A stretch of DNA of 64,000 nucleotides from JAWUWD01 sp034112085. GTDB taxonomy: Bacteria; Bacteroidota; Bacteroidia; Cytophagales; Cyclobacteriaceae. The first letter of the stretch is position 1; each line of letters begins with the position of its first letter. The DNA is taken from the NCBI GenBank assembly GCA_034112085.1, contig JAWUWD010000016.1, positions 19,729 to 83,728 of the forward strand, written 5' to 3'. A program made the position numbers and the translations under genes. Under the pieces are notes generated by a model, which was not told where the DNA came from, ran no database searches, and worked only from the letters and a program-made list of their open reading frames with translations. Shown one piece after another: positions 1 to 9,676 of the stretch.

Positions 1-153
1 ATGCTCATAGCATTCATCCCATCACATATCTATTTCATAACTGTAGGCGGGTGCATTGAAAATGGATTGTGCGTACCCATTTGGGTCGCATGGCTACGAC
101 TTTTAGTAATCCATCCGCTATTGATTTGGTGGGTGTGGAATAATAAAAAATAA
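1..153 (+). CDS. C-terminal fragment of a possible small membrane protein
   Basis: An open frame runs from the window edge to a TAA at 151-153 and encodes about 50 hydrophobic, Trp-rich residues (several Trp in the last 25, then a basic NNKK tail). The first codon of the window happens to be ATG, so the true start may lie outside. The composition suits a short membrane segment, but nothing identifies a family. It could also be chance. Confidence 0.3.
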   Translation: MLIAFIPSHIYFITVGGCIENGLCVPIWVAWLRLLVIHPLLIWWVWNNKK

Positions 154-193
154 ATGCGCCAAATTGTTTTTGATTGGCGACTTAGATCAGTGA

Positions 194-610
194 TCAAACA
201 CTACTAGCCATTTCCGCTTTTAGTCTCATTAATTTTTGACAAAACTTAAGATTAAGCGATGCATCATGGGCGGCCGACAGTTTTAGCTTCCATTGATCTT
301 GATGTATAATCAGTTGCTCTGCAGTTTTGAAAACACTCAACTTGCGATAAGGTAATACAAGGACCCAGTTGTCTAACTTGACTCTAAACCAAATAATAAT
401 ACCTCTAGGCCGCAGTTCAATATTAGTGTATGGAGGTGTGTTTTGATTATTCACTAGTTCCATTATTTCAGTATTCGCTTCTTGTACTAAAAAACGCTGA
501 GAACCAATCCCTCGCAGTTTGATTCGGTCAATTAGTCCTATAGGTTTACCTACAAGGTTATGGATTTCCTTTTCGGTTTTTTTTGTGTGGTAAGAATATG
601 GAAGCAGCAT
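194..610 (-). CDS. hypothetical protein, 138 aa
   Basis: I do not recognise this family. The protein is soluble-looking, with no signal peptide or membrane segment. Its central part (about residues 65-95) is strand-rich: an RPRGIIIWF stretch, then VKLDNWVLVLPYRKLSVFK. This resembles a small beta-sandwich or PH-like fold followed by a helical tail; that is inference from the pattern only. The ATG at 610 is the first in frame. The gene stands alone, with about 300 bp separating it from the next gene on the same strand. Confidence 0.6.
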   Translation of the reverse strand: MLLPYSYHTKKTEKEIHNLVGKPIGLIDRIKLRGIGSQRFLVQEANTEIMELVNNQNTPPYTNIELRPRGIIIWFRVKLDNWVLVLPYRKLSVFKTAEQLIIHQDQWKLKLSAAHDASLNLKFCQKLMRLKAEMASSV

Positions 611-915
611 AGATTCATCAATGACAGTCTAAAATATAAACGAATAATAGGGTTTGTTGTTTTTATTATTGGTCAGAATAAAAAATATGTAATCGCCTGA
701 TCTTTCATCGGTAAGTGGCTATAAACGGAATCTGTTTGGGATTACCCTCGCCCATCAGGATTAGAAGTATATTAAAGTGCTACACGCAAACATACTTTTC
801 TTTTTGACAGACAGTACACAAAATTTTAGGGTATTAGTACCCCAGTTATCACCCTACTTATTCTTGAACTAGCACAATGTGTGGAGGTTAACCTTCCTAT
901 TTGGTAAAGCAGCTA
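611..915. other. 305-bp intergenic spacer
   Basis: No credible gene seen on either strand. It contains a small dyad GGGTA-TTAG-TACCC at 829-842, with arms too short to assign a role. Confidence 0.5.
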
Positions 916-1341
916 TCATTTATTAAAATAGCTTTTGTATTGCCATGATCTGGGCAAGAATGAGAGTAATAGAACAGGGTAAAAAATAATGTCGATAATG
1001 ATGTTTCCCGTAGAAAAAGTCATGTTATCCTCAATGATGGTACTATCTCCTGCACGGTGCAAAATATGCTTATGCTTCCAGCTTTTTAATGGAAAAGGCA
1101 ATGTCCTGCCCTCATCTATAAAATAGCACATTCCCTCTGATTCTCCATTTTCGGTTATTTCGCTTACCCATTCACCAGCAATGGGCAATTTTAGACGAAC
1201 AAAATCTCCTTTCTTTGATCCACCAAACTCAATCAGCTGAGCACCAGGAGGCAGTAGATATCTAAATAAATTATCATCAAATCGATTATAGATTTCGTTT
1301 AATTCTCCGTTTACTTTTGATCGCAGTGTGATATTCATCAT
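916..1341 (-). CDS. SRPBCC-like ligand-binding protein
   Basis: About 141 aa. The order of elements looks like the START/SRPBCC helix-grip fold: an N-terminal strand (MNITLRSKV), a helix, strands with GDFVRLKLP and EWVSEI, an LPFPLKSWKHKHIL segment, the strand STIIEDNMTFSTG, and a C-terminal helix ending FLPRSWQYKSYF. I recognise this pattern from small Bacteroidota 'SRPBCC family' proteins; the ligand is unknown. An upstream in-frame ATG at 1386 would add a hydrophobic leader (MHTLLDFYFFIILIL) that does not fit the fold, so I prefer the ATG pair at 1341/1338. Confidence 0.6.
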   Translation of the reverse strand: MMNITLRSKVNGELNEIYNRFDDNLFRYLLPPGAQLIEFGGSKKGDFVRLKLPIAGEWVSEITENGESEGMCYFIDEGRTLPFPLKSWKHKHILHRAGDSTIIEDNMTFSTGNIIIDIIFYPVLLLSFLPRSWQYKSYFNK

Positions 1342-1457
1342 TAGTATTAATATTATAAAAAAATAAAAGTCTAACAAAGTATGCATTATACAATCAATGC
1401 AAAAGCAACCTGTTAATTCAGTCCACTTAGTAACAACCTTGCTTAATTTAGATCACT

Positions 1458-1826
1458 TCAATCAATCGGATATGGAATGAAAATAAACTTAGTAAAGTCC
1501 ATATCCACCACAAATAAGCAACAGAACTCATCGGGATCTTTGTAATTCTTTTTGAACTCCTCGGCTTTATCTTTATCAATTAGTTCTCTTTGGACGAACT
1601 CATCTAAGTATGAAGCCCGATAGTCCCAATGGGTAGCCATCTGTTCCTTAGCTAAAAGCAATTGTCCTACTGGAATTTCCATTCTTGAAATGGCAAATAT
1701 TGGATACTCTGAAAATCCTCTTTTCTTAATTTGATAAGCAGCTTCTTTAAGCGTATCAGATACCACTACAAAATCTTTTGTAATTGTACCTAAGTATTTA
1801 CCGTCTAACTCTGGATCGTTTTGCAT
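1458..1826 (-). CDS. conserved hypothetical protein, 122 aa
   Basis: Family not recognised. It is a small acidic cytosolic-type protein without signal or membrane segments. Residues 10-45 (GKYLGTITKDFVVVSDTLKEA) read as a short beta-hairpin followed by a helix, and the C-terminus is strand-rich (FCCLFVVDMDFTKFIFIPYP). It starts 9 nt after the rlmD stop on the same strand, so it is probably co-transcribed with rlmD. Confidence 0.6.
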   Translation of the reverse strand: MQNDPELDGKYLGTITKDFVVVSDTLKEAAYQIKKRGFSEYPIFAISRMEIPVGQLLLAKEQMATHWDYRASYLDEFVQRELIDKDKAEEFKKNYKDPDEFCCLFVVDMDFTKFIFIPYPID

Positions 1827-1835
1827 AGCACTGTT

Positions 1836-3251
1836 TTATCTTTTTTCTAATAGCACCACATTCTCTACATGGTGTGTATGAGGAAACATATCTACCGGTT
1901 GTACAGTCTTGACTGCATATTGCTCATCAAGTAAGGCCAAATCCCTTGCTTGAGTAGCTGGATTACAACTCACGTATACTATCTTCTGAGGAGACGCGAA
2001 CAGTAAGGCCTTGATTACATCATCGTGCATCCCAGCTCTAGGTGGATCAGTGATGATCACATCTGGATGTCCATGTTTAGTGATAAATTCTTCGTTGAGT
2101 ACATCTTTCATATCCCCAGCAAAAAAGTCAGTGTTATTGATGTTATTGATTTTTGAATTAATCTTAGCATCTTCAATGGCCGCCTCCACATATTCTAGTC
2201 CGATTACCTTTTTTGCTTGATGCGCGACAAAGTTGGCAATAGTCCCTGTCCCTGTGTATAAATCATAAACCACTTCTTCGCCTGTAAGTCCTGCAAGGTC
2301 TCTTGTGATCTTGTATAATTCATGTGCCTGATCAGCATTGGTCTGATAGAAAGACTTAGGCCCTATTCTAAAAGTGAGCATTTCATCTCCATCAGCAATA
2401 GGCATTTGCTCTTCTATATATGGTATTCCTGCATGGCAGACTACCTCTTGATCACCGTAAGAATCATTGCGCTTCAAGTTGATAATGTAGTTCAGTGAAG
2501 TGATTGATGGATTTCTCTCGAGAACGTAATCAAGAATTGCTTTGATTTGTTCCGGTTGATCTTCCGCCACTTGCAATATCACCATCACCTGACCAGTGCT
2601 CGTTGTACGTATGATAAGGTTACGAAGCAGACCTACTTGATCGAGGAGGTCGAAAAAAGTCACTCCATTGTCCAAAGCATATTGTCTAACGTCTAGTCTT
2701 ATCTGATTTGATGGATCAGGCTGTAGATAACAATGCTCTATGTCTACGATCTTATCAAAGCGCTTAGGAATATGAAATCCTGCTCCATTACGCTCAAGAT
2801 CATCACCACTATTTTGAATTTCTTCTTTGGTAAGCCACCTCCTGTTCGAAAACGTATATTCTAATTTGTTTCGATAGTATTCTGTCTTTTTAGCAGCAAA
2901 TATTGGGAGTATCTCAGGTAGTTCAACTTTAGCTATTCTTTCTAGGTTATCCTGAACCTGTTGTTGTTTGAAAAGTAATTGGTTTTCGTAGCTTATGTGC
3001 TGCCACTTGCATCCTCCACAAGTACCATAGTGCTTACAGAATGGTTCTACTCTGGTGTCTGAGAGTTTATGGAACTTAATGGGAGTAGCTTCCAAAAAAC
3101 TCTTTTTCTTTCGAGTGATCTGTAGGTCGACCACATCTCCGGGTGCCACACCCTCTACAAATATCACACGGTCCTCGTGCCGTGCTACACATTTGCCTTC
3201 AGCTGCACTGTTCTCTATAGTGATATTCTCAAGTATTGGTCTCTTTCTCAT
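1836..3251 (-). CDS. rlmD: 23S rRNA (uracil-C5)-methyltransferase, RlmD/RumA family
   Basis: Methylates a uracil C5 in 23S rRNA (U1939 in E. coli numbering for RlmD) using SAM. Residues 1-60 form a TRAM/OB-like RNA-binding domain. C72, C78 and C81 (FCKHYGTCGGCKW) with C174 give the Fe-S cluster ligands. The SAM site YDLYTGTGTIA lies near 320, DPPRAG at about 402-407, and the catalytic Cys in VSCNPAT is C429. The 471-aa length fits the family. The exact uridine cannot be settled from sequence because RlmC/RlmD paralogues are close. The 122-aa gene follows 9 nt downstream and the propeller gene ends 47 nt upstream, suggesting one minus-strand unit. Confidence 0.93.
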   Translation of the reverse strand: MRKRPILENITIENSAAEGKCVARHEDRVIFVEGVAPGDVVDLQITRKKKSFLEATPIKFHKLSDTRVEPFCKHYGTCGGCKWQHISYENQLLFKQQQVQDNLERIAKVELPEILPIFAAKKTEYYRNKLEYTFSNRRWLTKEEIQNSGDDLERNGAGFHIPKRFDKIVDIEHCYLQPDPSNQIRLDVRQYALDNGVTFFDLLDQVGLLRNLIIRTTSTGQVMVILQVAEDQPEQIKAILDYVLERNPSITSLNYIINLKRNDSYGDQEVVCHAGIPYIEEQMPIADGDEMLTFRIGPKSFYQTNADQAHELYKITRDLAGLTGEEVVYDLYTGTGTIANFVAHQAKKVIGLEYVEAAIEDAKINSKINNINNTDFFAGDMKDVLNEEFITKHGHPDVIITDPPRAGMHDDVIKALLFASPQKIVYVSCNPATQARDLALLDEQYAVKTVQPVDMFPHTHHVENVVLLEKR

Positions 3252-3298
3252 TGCCGTAAAGGTAGGAAAGATGTCATACTTATTTCATAAGATTTCTA

Positions 3299-5923
3299 TC
3301 AACTTTTTTCGGAAAAATCCTTCTTCCCTTTTGACTCCAAATATGTTTTCAAACTAATATTCTCTTTTAAAACGTATTTTTTCAAAACACCTTCAAATGG
3401 CAAAATAATCATTGCCATAAGAACCTGTAAAGCAAAGCCAAAGACGGGGGATTTTTCTAACAAAAAATAACTTTCCATAACTGCTTCCATATATTCTATG
3501 ATTATCACTAGTGTGAGAAATGCCAATAGTCTACTAAGAATTCGATACTTGTAACCCCATGATCTAAGGGTGATTGACAACAAAAATAGACTGAGCACAA
3601 CTCCAAACTCAAACAAATAAAATAAGGGACGCTTCCAATAAGGGGGGAGAACTTCAAAACTAACAGACTCAATTTTATAATCCTCTCCAAAGCCATTCTT
3701 GGCTTCTATGAGAAGGGTATAAGTTCCCGATGGCAGAAAAGGAAATTCTATGGTGCTATATGTGCTCCAGCTAGACCACTCTTTATCCATCCCTTGTAAA
3801 CGATACCGGTATTTAGTATTAAATATATTTGGTAAATCTGCATGTGAAATTTCGAATGACAGTTTACTCTCATCTTGAATTACTGACAACTTATCTTCAT
3901 TCAGAATCGCCATATTCGACCTTATACCTTCCATGTATGGCGTGTAATACGAGGAGGAGATTGTAGCTTTTTCACTAAATTGGAGGATTTCACTATTCTC
4001 AGAAACTATCCAATATAGAGATGATTCAACATCATAGGTGATCGCTTTCAAATCATCGAACGCCTTTAACACAGGTGATTTGCTTTCATACTGACTAGGT
4101 CGAATCCAATCCTGTCCTGAAAAAACCCAAGGTTCATTTTGATTGTCAATAATCACATCATCTACGGGATAAGCATCCTTCAATGAAATTATTGAATCTT
4201 CCTTGATAATAAATGAACCACTCGCACTGATGAAGTTAAGTTCATTTGAAACAAGTGTCGAATATATATTCGAGTAGTATGGATTTTCCAAAGCATATTC
4301 TTCAACATCATCAAGTTCATTGTGGCTAATACTTATCTTATAAATCTTCTCTGGACTACTCATCCAATAGCTCCCACCGAATTCTCGTATATGATCTATT
4401 TGTGCTCTAAAGTCTGTGAAAACATCTCGAAAAACCCACTCGTCACCAATACTCATAAACACCAATAGTTCTTGTGATCCAGTACTGACAAATAGCATTT
4501 TCTCATCTAAGGATAAGTACAAGTACCTACAATCAGATGTAGTAATGAGTTTAGAGTTATCATCTACCACCTCAAAAACACCGGTCAATCCTCCTACAAT
4601 TATCCCATCATATGAAGATCTCAAATGAGAGACGTGTGAAATATTCTCATTGATTTCCTTATACACATAATGTACCCCTGTAGCCTTTTTTATGACTGTC
4701 TTTTCAGTAATAAGTGTCTCATTCTCTTCAGTAACACTTTCCTTATTTGCCTTTTTCTTCTTTTTAAAACCAAAAAATCCTCGTTTTGGGTTTGAAGATA
4801 GAACTGGTTTTCCTACTTTTTTTCTTCTATTGATATAAGAAACTTCCTCTTCATAGTCTGTGATTTTATTTAACCTGAACAATCCTAAATTTGTCCCAAC
4901 ATAAAGACTCCCATTATTATGTAAAACAGAGAGTACATCACCTGAAACTCCTTCATAATATTCATAATTTCTAACTGGGACATCAGGTAGAATGTGCGAA
5001 ATGGCATATCGGCCTATTGCAGAAATACCCTTATTCTTATTTTGAGTCAAGGATACTACTTCGTTATCATCCAAACCGGAATTATAATCAACAATTGATT
5101 CTATTTTTCCTGAATTCACATTTAAGAAGAATACTCCTGAATTCATGGTACCTATCACTACGATCTCGTCTGAATACCAAAGTCCAGACATTGGCTCAGA
5201 CTCTGTGAAACTTGGTTGACTAATTATTACTCGACTAGTTTTTCCATTCTCATAAGTGTGTAGCTCGCCATTTATTGTTCCGAGTATGTATTTACCCGAA
5301 GCGTTTTTTGATGTGTATACAATTACTTCTCGTTCCATAAACTCAGGAACATCGGATACCAAGGCTCCATTGATGACTTCAAGCGTTCCTTTATTCTCAG
5401 AATTAACGTAGATTCGTTCTTCTAATTCGTAAAGATTATAAAGTCTTCCAGACAAATCAGTTCTAAAAACGGTAGTTGAATCTGATCCATTTTCCCTAAA
5501 ATAAACAGCATCCGTTCCTAAGCCATATACTCCATTTTTTGTGACTAACACTTGGTGGACGCTAGAGTTTTCGCCTGGAGGCATCAAGCTAATCATCTGT
5601 ATGCCGTTCTCAACCCGTATTAATCCAATGGAAGTTGCTAGAAATGTTTGTTCATTTTCATCCAGTTTCACATCAAACACAGACCCTCCAGTATTGATGA
5701 GAATATCACGATCACCGTCATACTTGATAAGCCCATTTCTACTTGCCAAATAAATAGTTCCGTTACTATTAGTCGCGGCAGAAAAGTAACTATTCTGATG
5801 TTCAATTGAAGGCTTATGTTTTGACACTAGATAATTTCCAGATTGACCCATAAGTACTTGAATCCGTACTAATAGAAATAAAATCGTTGAAATCGTTCTA
5901 ATCGTCAATTGATATATTTTCAT
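3299..5923 (-). CDS. two-component-regulator-type propeller protein with Y_Y_Y domain and C-terminal TM helices, no kinase
   Basis: An 874-aa envelope protein. It has a signal peptide or N-terminal TM (about 1-27), then repeated propeller blades (for example YLASRNGLIKYDGD and LYVGTNLGLFRLN) across about 30-680. A basic low-complexity insert (FFGFKKKKKANKE) interrupts them near 385. A Y_Y_Y beta-sandwich (YRYRLQGMDKEWSSWS) spans about 690-758. In hybrid two-component sensors a TM plus kinase follows. Here the protein ends with about three TM segments (around 768-786, 797-812 and 826-844) and a short polar tail, so the output domain is missing. It may sense glycans or envelope state for another protein, which is inference. 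It is divergent from the T9SS protein gene at 6086. Confidence 0.8.
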   Translation of the reverse strand: MKIYQLTIRTISTILFLLVRIQVLMGQSGNYLVSKHKPSIEHQNSYFSAATNSNGTIYLASRNGLIKYDGDRDILINTGGSVFDVKLDENEQTFLATSIGLIRVENGIQMISLMPPGENSSVHQVLVTKNGVYGLGTDAVYFRENGSDSTTVFRTDLSGRLYNLYELEERIYVNSENKGTLEVINGALVSDVPEFMEREVIVYTSKNASGKYILGTINGELHTYENGKTSRVIISQPSFTESEPMSGLWYSDEIVVIGTMNSGVFFLNVNSGKIESIVDYNSGLDDNEVVSLTQNKNKGISAIGRYAISHILPDVPVRNYEYYEGVSGDVLSVLHNNGSLYVGTNLGLFRLNKITDYEEEVSYINRRKKVGKPVLSSNPKRGFFGFKKKKKANKESVTEENETLITEKTVIKKATGVHYVYKEINENISHVSHLRSSYDGIIVGGLTGVFEVVDDNSKLITTSDCRYLYLSLDEKMLFVSTGSQELLVFMSIGDEWVFRDVFTDFRAQIDHIREFGGSYWMSSPEKIYKISISHNELDDVEEYALENPYYSNIYSTLVSNELNFISASGSFIIKEDSIISLKDAYPVDDVIIDNQNEPWVFSGQDWIRPSQYESKSPVLKAFDDLKAITYDVESSLYWIVSENSEILQFSEKATISSSYYTPYMEGIRSNMAILNEDKLSVIQDESKLSFEISHADLPNIFNTKYRYRLQGMDKEWSSWSTYSTIEFPFLPSGTYTLLIEAKNGFGEDYKIESVSFEVLPPYWKRPLFYLFEFGVVLSLFLLSITLRSWGYKYRILSRLLAFLTLVIIIEYMEAVMESYFLLEKSPVFGFALQVLMAMIILPFEGVLKKYVLKENISLKTYLESKGKKDFSEKS

Positions 5924-6085
5924 TAATTGATTGGGTGATTAATACTTGTATTGTAATGATATTAGGATTCAAAGCTTATCAATTCATATGATATAATGCA
6001 TTATTTATTGACTCCAATGTGTTAATATATAATTGAAGCATGAATTATTCAATGAGAATCTTTATTTTTAATATCCAATTTGAAA

Positions 6086-8857
6086 ATGCACATGATCAAA
6101 CGTCTACTATCTCTTCTTATTTTCCTCACCCTTAGTTTATCTACTTATGCAAGTCATATAGTCGGTGGTGAATTCGAACTGCTGCATATTTCTGGCACTT
6201 CCTATCAGCTAAATTTGATTCTGTATTTTGATGTCATTAATGGAAATCCAGGGGCTCAAGACGGGAATGCGCTAACCCGAATATTCAGAAAGTCAGACAA
6301 CACCCCCATGTTCGATGTAAACATTCCATTTATATCTCAAACTCGGGTAGAATATTTTCAGCCAATATGTTCAAGTGGAGAGGTCATAACAGATCGATTA
6401 CTCTATTCCACAACTATAAATCTACCTGCAGAAAATTTCAATGATCCAGAAGGGTATTACATATCATGGGAAAGATGTTGTAGAAACTATACTATCAATA
6501 ATATATTTAGTGATGATCCTGCTAATGCAGGAGGTATACATGCAGGACAAACATTTTATTTGGAATTTCCTCCAGTTGTTGATGAAAATGGTGATGAGTT
6601 TATCAATTCTTCACCGCAATTATTCCCTCCACTTAACGACTTTGCCTGCCCTAACCGTACATATTGGGTCGATTTTGCAGGAACAGACGTAGATGGCGAT
6701 TCACTATCCTACACACTGGTCACTCCTTTGAGTACGTTCAATCCTGTTGCACTCCCTGTAGATGGACCAGGTGCTGGACCATACAACACAGTCACTTGGA
6801 GAGAAGACCTCGGGTTTGGTGTCAACAACATCATGAATGGTGATCCTGATTTGGAAATTAGCCCAAAAGGATTTTTAACTGTCACACCTACCCAAGAAGG
6901 GTTATTTGTATTTGCAGTGAAATGCCAAGAATTTCGTAATGGAGTGAAAATAGGTGAGCTTATTCGAGACTTTCAGATGCTTGTACTAGATGGATGTCCC
7001 ATAGCTGATCCACCTGTTGTGAGAGGTAAGTCAATCTCAGAAGGATCATATTCGAATGCAAATTTCATAGAAAGAACTTTTCAAAATACTACAAGCGATG
7101 CAGCACGATGCATTGACATTCAAATATCAGATCTGGATGCTAATAAAATTGAATATGGATTTGAAGAGAATATATCTTTCAAAGTTATAGCACTTAACTT
7201 TGACCCAACAGACGATGAATTAGCTGTAATTCTCCCGAGTAAAACCGAAGCAAAATTAACAATGACCACCCCAGAGAAGTTTCAAATTTGTTTCCCTGAA
7301 TGTCCTTTTATTGACCCTCAGGAGAGCGACTTCTTCGATATTGGAGTTGTTGCTTTTGATGATGCATGTACATTACCATTATCAGACACCTTAACTATTC
7401 GCGTTAGAGTAATTCCTCCTACGAATAATCCTCCCGTAATCCTATCTTCTGGAAACGATGTCCCAGCTTTAGTAAGAACTGAGGTACAAGGAGCTGGGAA
7501 AAGCTTATCTATACCTCTTCAAGGTAAAGATATTGATGGTCACAATATGATGATGCAGATCAATACGGTTGAAGAATTTGATTTGGCTAAAGCTGGTATG
7601 AACTTCAGCTATTTCCCTACGGGCGAATTTGAAAGTGGCCCTATCAATACCACCTTTACATGGAATCTTGATTGTAATGATTCAGGTCTTGACTTTAGTG
7701 AAGGATTGACAGTAAGTCCAGATGGTGCTGAAGTTGTAAAGCAATATAAGTTTGAAATATTACTCGAAGATGAAGATGATTGTGATTATTCTAGAGAGGA
7801 TAAGCTGGAAATGGAACTGAATATAAAGTTCCCTGATGAGTTTGAACCCAACGTATACCAAGTCGGACAAAGCAAGTTATTAGAATCACTTAGAAACGAA
7901 GCTAATCTAGGAACTATAATCAACTTGGATATTGAAGCAAAAGATGGTGGGACTGACACAGACAATGTAAGTTTGACAGCAATTGGTAGTAATTTCAACT
8001 TGGAAGATTATGGAGCTACTTTTGAAGATAAAACAAATCAGGCTGGTACAATTACCACCCCCTTCACTTGGTCACTCGATTGTGATAAATTCAAATTAAA
8101 TGAAATCGACTCTTTCAGAGTGTTCTTCATTACTCAAGACATTGATGCTTGTAATCTTTCCAATAAAGACACGCTAACAATAGACTTCGTTATTGACACC
8201 TTAGTGAATCTATCTCCCTACTTGGAATTTATTTCACCCATGGTTGCTAACAATAAAGTCACTACTGACATCCGAGAAGAGGTTTCCATTAATGTTCTTG
8301 GAATAGATCCTGATTTAGATTCAACTTTCTTAGAATTGCTAGCTGTCGATGGTGATAAAAAAATAAGTGATTTTGAATTCGAGCCAGCCAAAGGTCTTGG
8401 ATCTGTAAGCTCTACATTGACTTGGACACCTGATTGTGAAAACTTAAATAAATTGGAACCAGGAAACTATCGATTCACTTTCTTACTTACCGATGGTCGT
8501 TGCCCAAACCCCGCCACAGATACTTTATCACTGGATGTCGAAGTAAATGACATTTTCAATGATCCTCAACTTTTCATTCCTCCAAATGTATTTACCCCTG
8601 ATAATGGAGATGATAAAAATCCTTACTTTGGAATGTACAAAATAGTTGATGGACAAGAAGTTACCATATTACCTATTGACAACTGCGAAGGGGTCTTCCA
8701 GAATATCACTATTGTCAACCGATGGGGTAAAGAAGTTTATAAAAGTATTGATCGAGATTTTAGGTGGTTAGGAGAAGGTGAGGCCGCAGGTGTATATTTC
8801 TATCAAATCAAGTTTTCACATACAACATTTAAAGGCACCGTATCTATTCTGTTTTAG
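6086..8857 (+). CDS. secreted surface protein with T9SS type B (gliding motility-associated) C-terminal sorting domain
   Basis: About 923 aa. A signal peptide (IKRLLSLLIFLTLSLS, cleaved near TYAS) is followed by HIVGGEFE, a common start of these Bacteroidota adhesin-like proteins. Three Ig/cadherin-like modules each carry a TWxxDC signature (TWNLDC, TWSLDC and TWTPDC; codons at about 7658, 8066 and 8420). The last ~90 residues contain NVFTPDNGDD, TIVNRWGKEVYKS and AAGVYFYQI, ending KGTVSILF; this is the TIGR04131-type domain read by the type IX secretion system. A TTG at 6080 is in frame, but ATG at 6086 (or 6092) gives a normal signal peptide. The stop overlaps the convergent gene by 4 nt. 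Confidence 0.88.
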   Translation: MHMIKRLLSLLIFLTLSLSTYASHIVGGEFELLHISGTSYQLNLILYFDVINGNPGAQDGNALTRIFRKSDNTPMFDVNIPFISQTRVEYFQPICSSGEVITDRLLYSTTINLPAENFNDPEGYYISWERCCRNYTINNIFSDDPANAGGIHAGQTFYLEFPPVVDENGDEFINSSPQLFPPLNDFACPNRTYWVDFAGTDVDGDSLSYTLVTPLSTFNPVALPVDGPGAGPYNTVTWREDLGFGVNNIMNGDPDLEISPKGFLTVTPTQEGLFVFAVKCQEFRNGVKIGELIRDFQMLVLDGCPIADPPVVRGKSISEGSYSNANFIERTFQNTTSDAARCIDIQISDLDANKIEYGFEENISFKVIALNFDPTDDELAVILPSKTEAKLTMTTPEKFQICFPECPFIDPQESDFFDIGVVAFDDACTLPLSDTLTIRVRVIPPTNNPPVILSSGNDVPALVRTEVQGAGKSLSIPLQGKDIDGHNMMMQINTVEEFDLAKAGMNFSYFPTGEFESGPINTTFTWNLDCNDSGLDFSEGLTVSPDGAEVVKQYKFEILLEDEDDCDYSREDKLEMELNIKFPDEFEPNVYQVGQSKLLESLRNEANLGTIINLDIEAKDGGTDTDNVSLTAIGSNFNLEDYGATFEDKTNQAGTITTPFTWSLDCDKFKLNEIDSFRVFFITQDIDACNLSNKDTLTIDFVIDTLVNLSPYLEFISPMVANNKVTTDIREEVSINVLGIDPDLDSTFLELLAVDGDKKISDFEFEPAKGLGSVSSTLTWTPDCENLNKLEPGNYRFTFLLTDGRCPNPATDTLSLDVEVNDIFNDPQLFIPPNVFTPDNGDDKNPYFGMYKIVDGQEVTILPIDNCEGVFQNITIVNRWGKEVYKSIDRDFRWLGEGEAAGVYFYQIKFSHTTFKGTVSILF

Positions 8858-9594
8858 AAATAGAGTGGTTTTACATACTTACTTTTCACATAACCAGTTC
8901 GGTTATCCCATTCTACTTGAATCCAAATATCTTCGTGACCAAGTATTTTGACCTTATGCCCAGCAGTAGTTACATCCAATACATCAGCACTAGCTGAGGG
9001 TGCACTCATAATGTAGGTATGTTGTTTAGTCAAAATGCCTTGATCATAATCTCTGCCAAAATTAATCATCAGTAGTAGCAATAAAGAGAACAGAGCTATT
9101 ATAGCAGCTCCAAAATATGCGCTTTCTTTGATAACAATGCGTTTATACAATAGCCAGCAGAAAACTGTAAAAATCAATACTGAAATTACCAGTAAAATGG
9201 AATAATAGTTTTTGTGGTAAATGTTTAAAAACCAATCTTCCTGCTCATAGTCATAACCCTTTAGATTATTTTCATTAGCCAGTTCTTCCATTTTGACAAA
9301 TACTCGCTCATTGGTAGTCTGCAAGTAGTAACTGTTGAGATAGAATAGTGCACCGCTCTCATCCCCTAGTCCTTCTCGTATATACGCCATCTTCAACAGC
9401 ATAGCAGGTGAAGCATGTTCTCCTGATTCATAAATAGCTTTATAAATATCAAAAGATTCTGTAAATTTATTCTCTTCAAAGAGGGAATCTGCCACTCCAA
9501 TATCTCTCAGAAAAGCTTGTCCATAGGATGAACTTAATGACGAGAATACTAAAATTAAAAAAAGTGGAATTATTTTATTTTGATTGTTTTGCAT
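8854..9594 (-). CDS. TPR- and SH3-domain membrane protein (BatE-like)
   Basis: A 246-aa envelope protein. It has a signal peptide (about 1-25, ending SSSYGQ), TPR-like helices at about 30-105 (DSLFEENKFTESFDIYKAIYESG), TM helices near 130-150 and 160-178, and a C-terminal bacterial SH3 domain (about 185-246, ending GYVKSKYVKPLYF). This TPR-TM-TM-SH3 order resembles BatE of Bacteroidota aerotolerance loci, but no other bat genes are adjacent, so I do not assign the name. The SH3 domain suggests a ligand in the periplasm (inference). The stop overlaps the convergent surface-protein gene by 4 nt. Confidence 0.7.
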   Translation of the reverse strand: MQNNQNKIIPLFLILVFSSLSSSYGQAFLRDIGVADSLFEENKFTESFDIYKAIYESGEHASPAMLLKMAYIREGLGDESGALFYLNSYYLQTTNERVFVKMEELANENNLKGYDYEQEDWFLNIYHKNYYSILLVISVLIFTVFCWLLYKRIVIKESAYFGAAIIALFSLLLLLMINFGRDYDQGILTKQHTYIMSAPSASADVLDVTTAGHKVKILGHEDIWIQVEWDNRTGYVKSKYVKPLYF

Positions 9595-9618
9595 TTTAAA
9601 ATATAGCGTTTACATTTG
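9589..9618 (+). promoter_or_regulatory. Bacteroidota-type promoter for tRNA-Lys
   Basis: TTG at 9589-9591, a 19-nt gap, then TACATTTG at 9611-9618, matching the TTG/TAnnTTTG consensus. Transcription would start near 9625, about 50 nt before the tRNA. Confidence 0.65.
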
Positions 9619-9676
9619 CACTCGCAATTAAGGAAAAGGAGTAATTATTTGCAAACTTTCTTTATGCAAACGGTAA

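Noticed and set aside
829..842. GGGTA-TTAG-TACCC dyad
   Set aside because: Five-bp arms are expected by chance in 64 kb.
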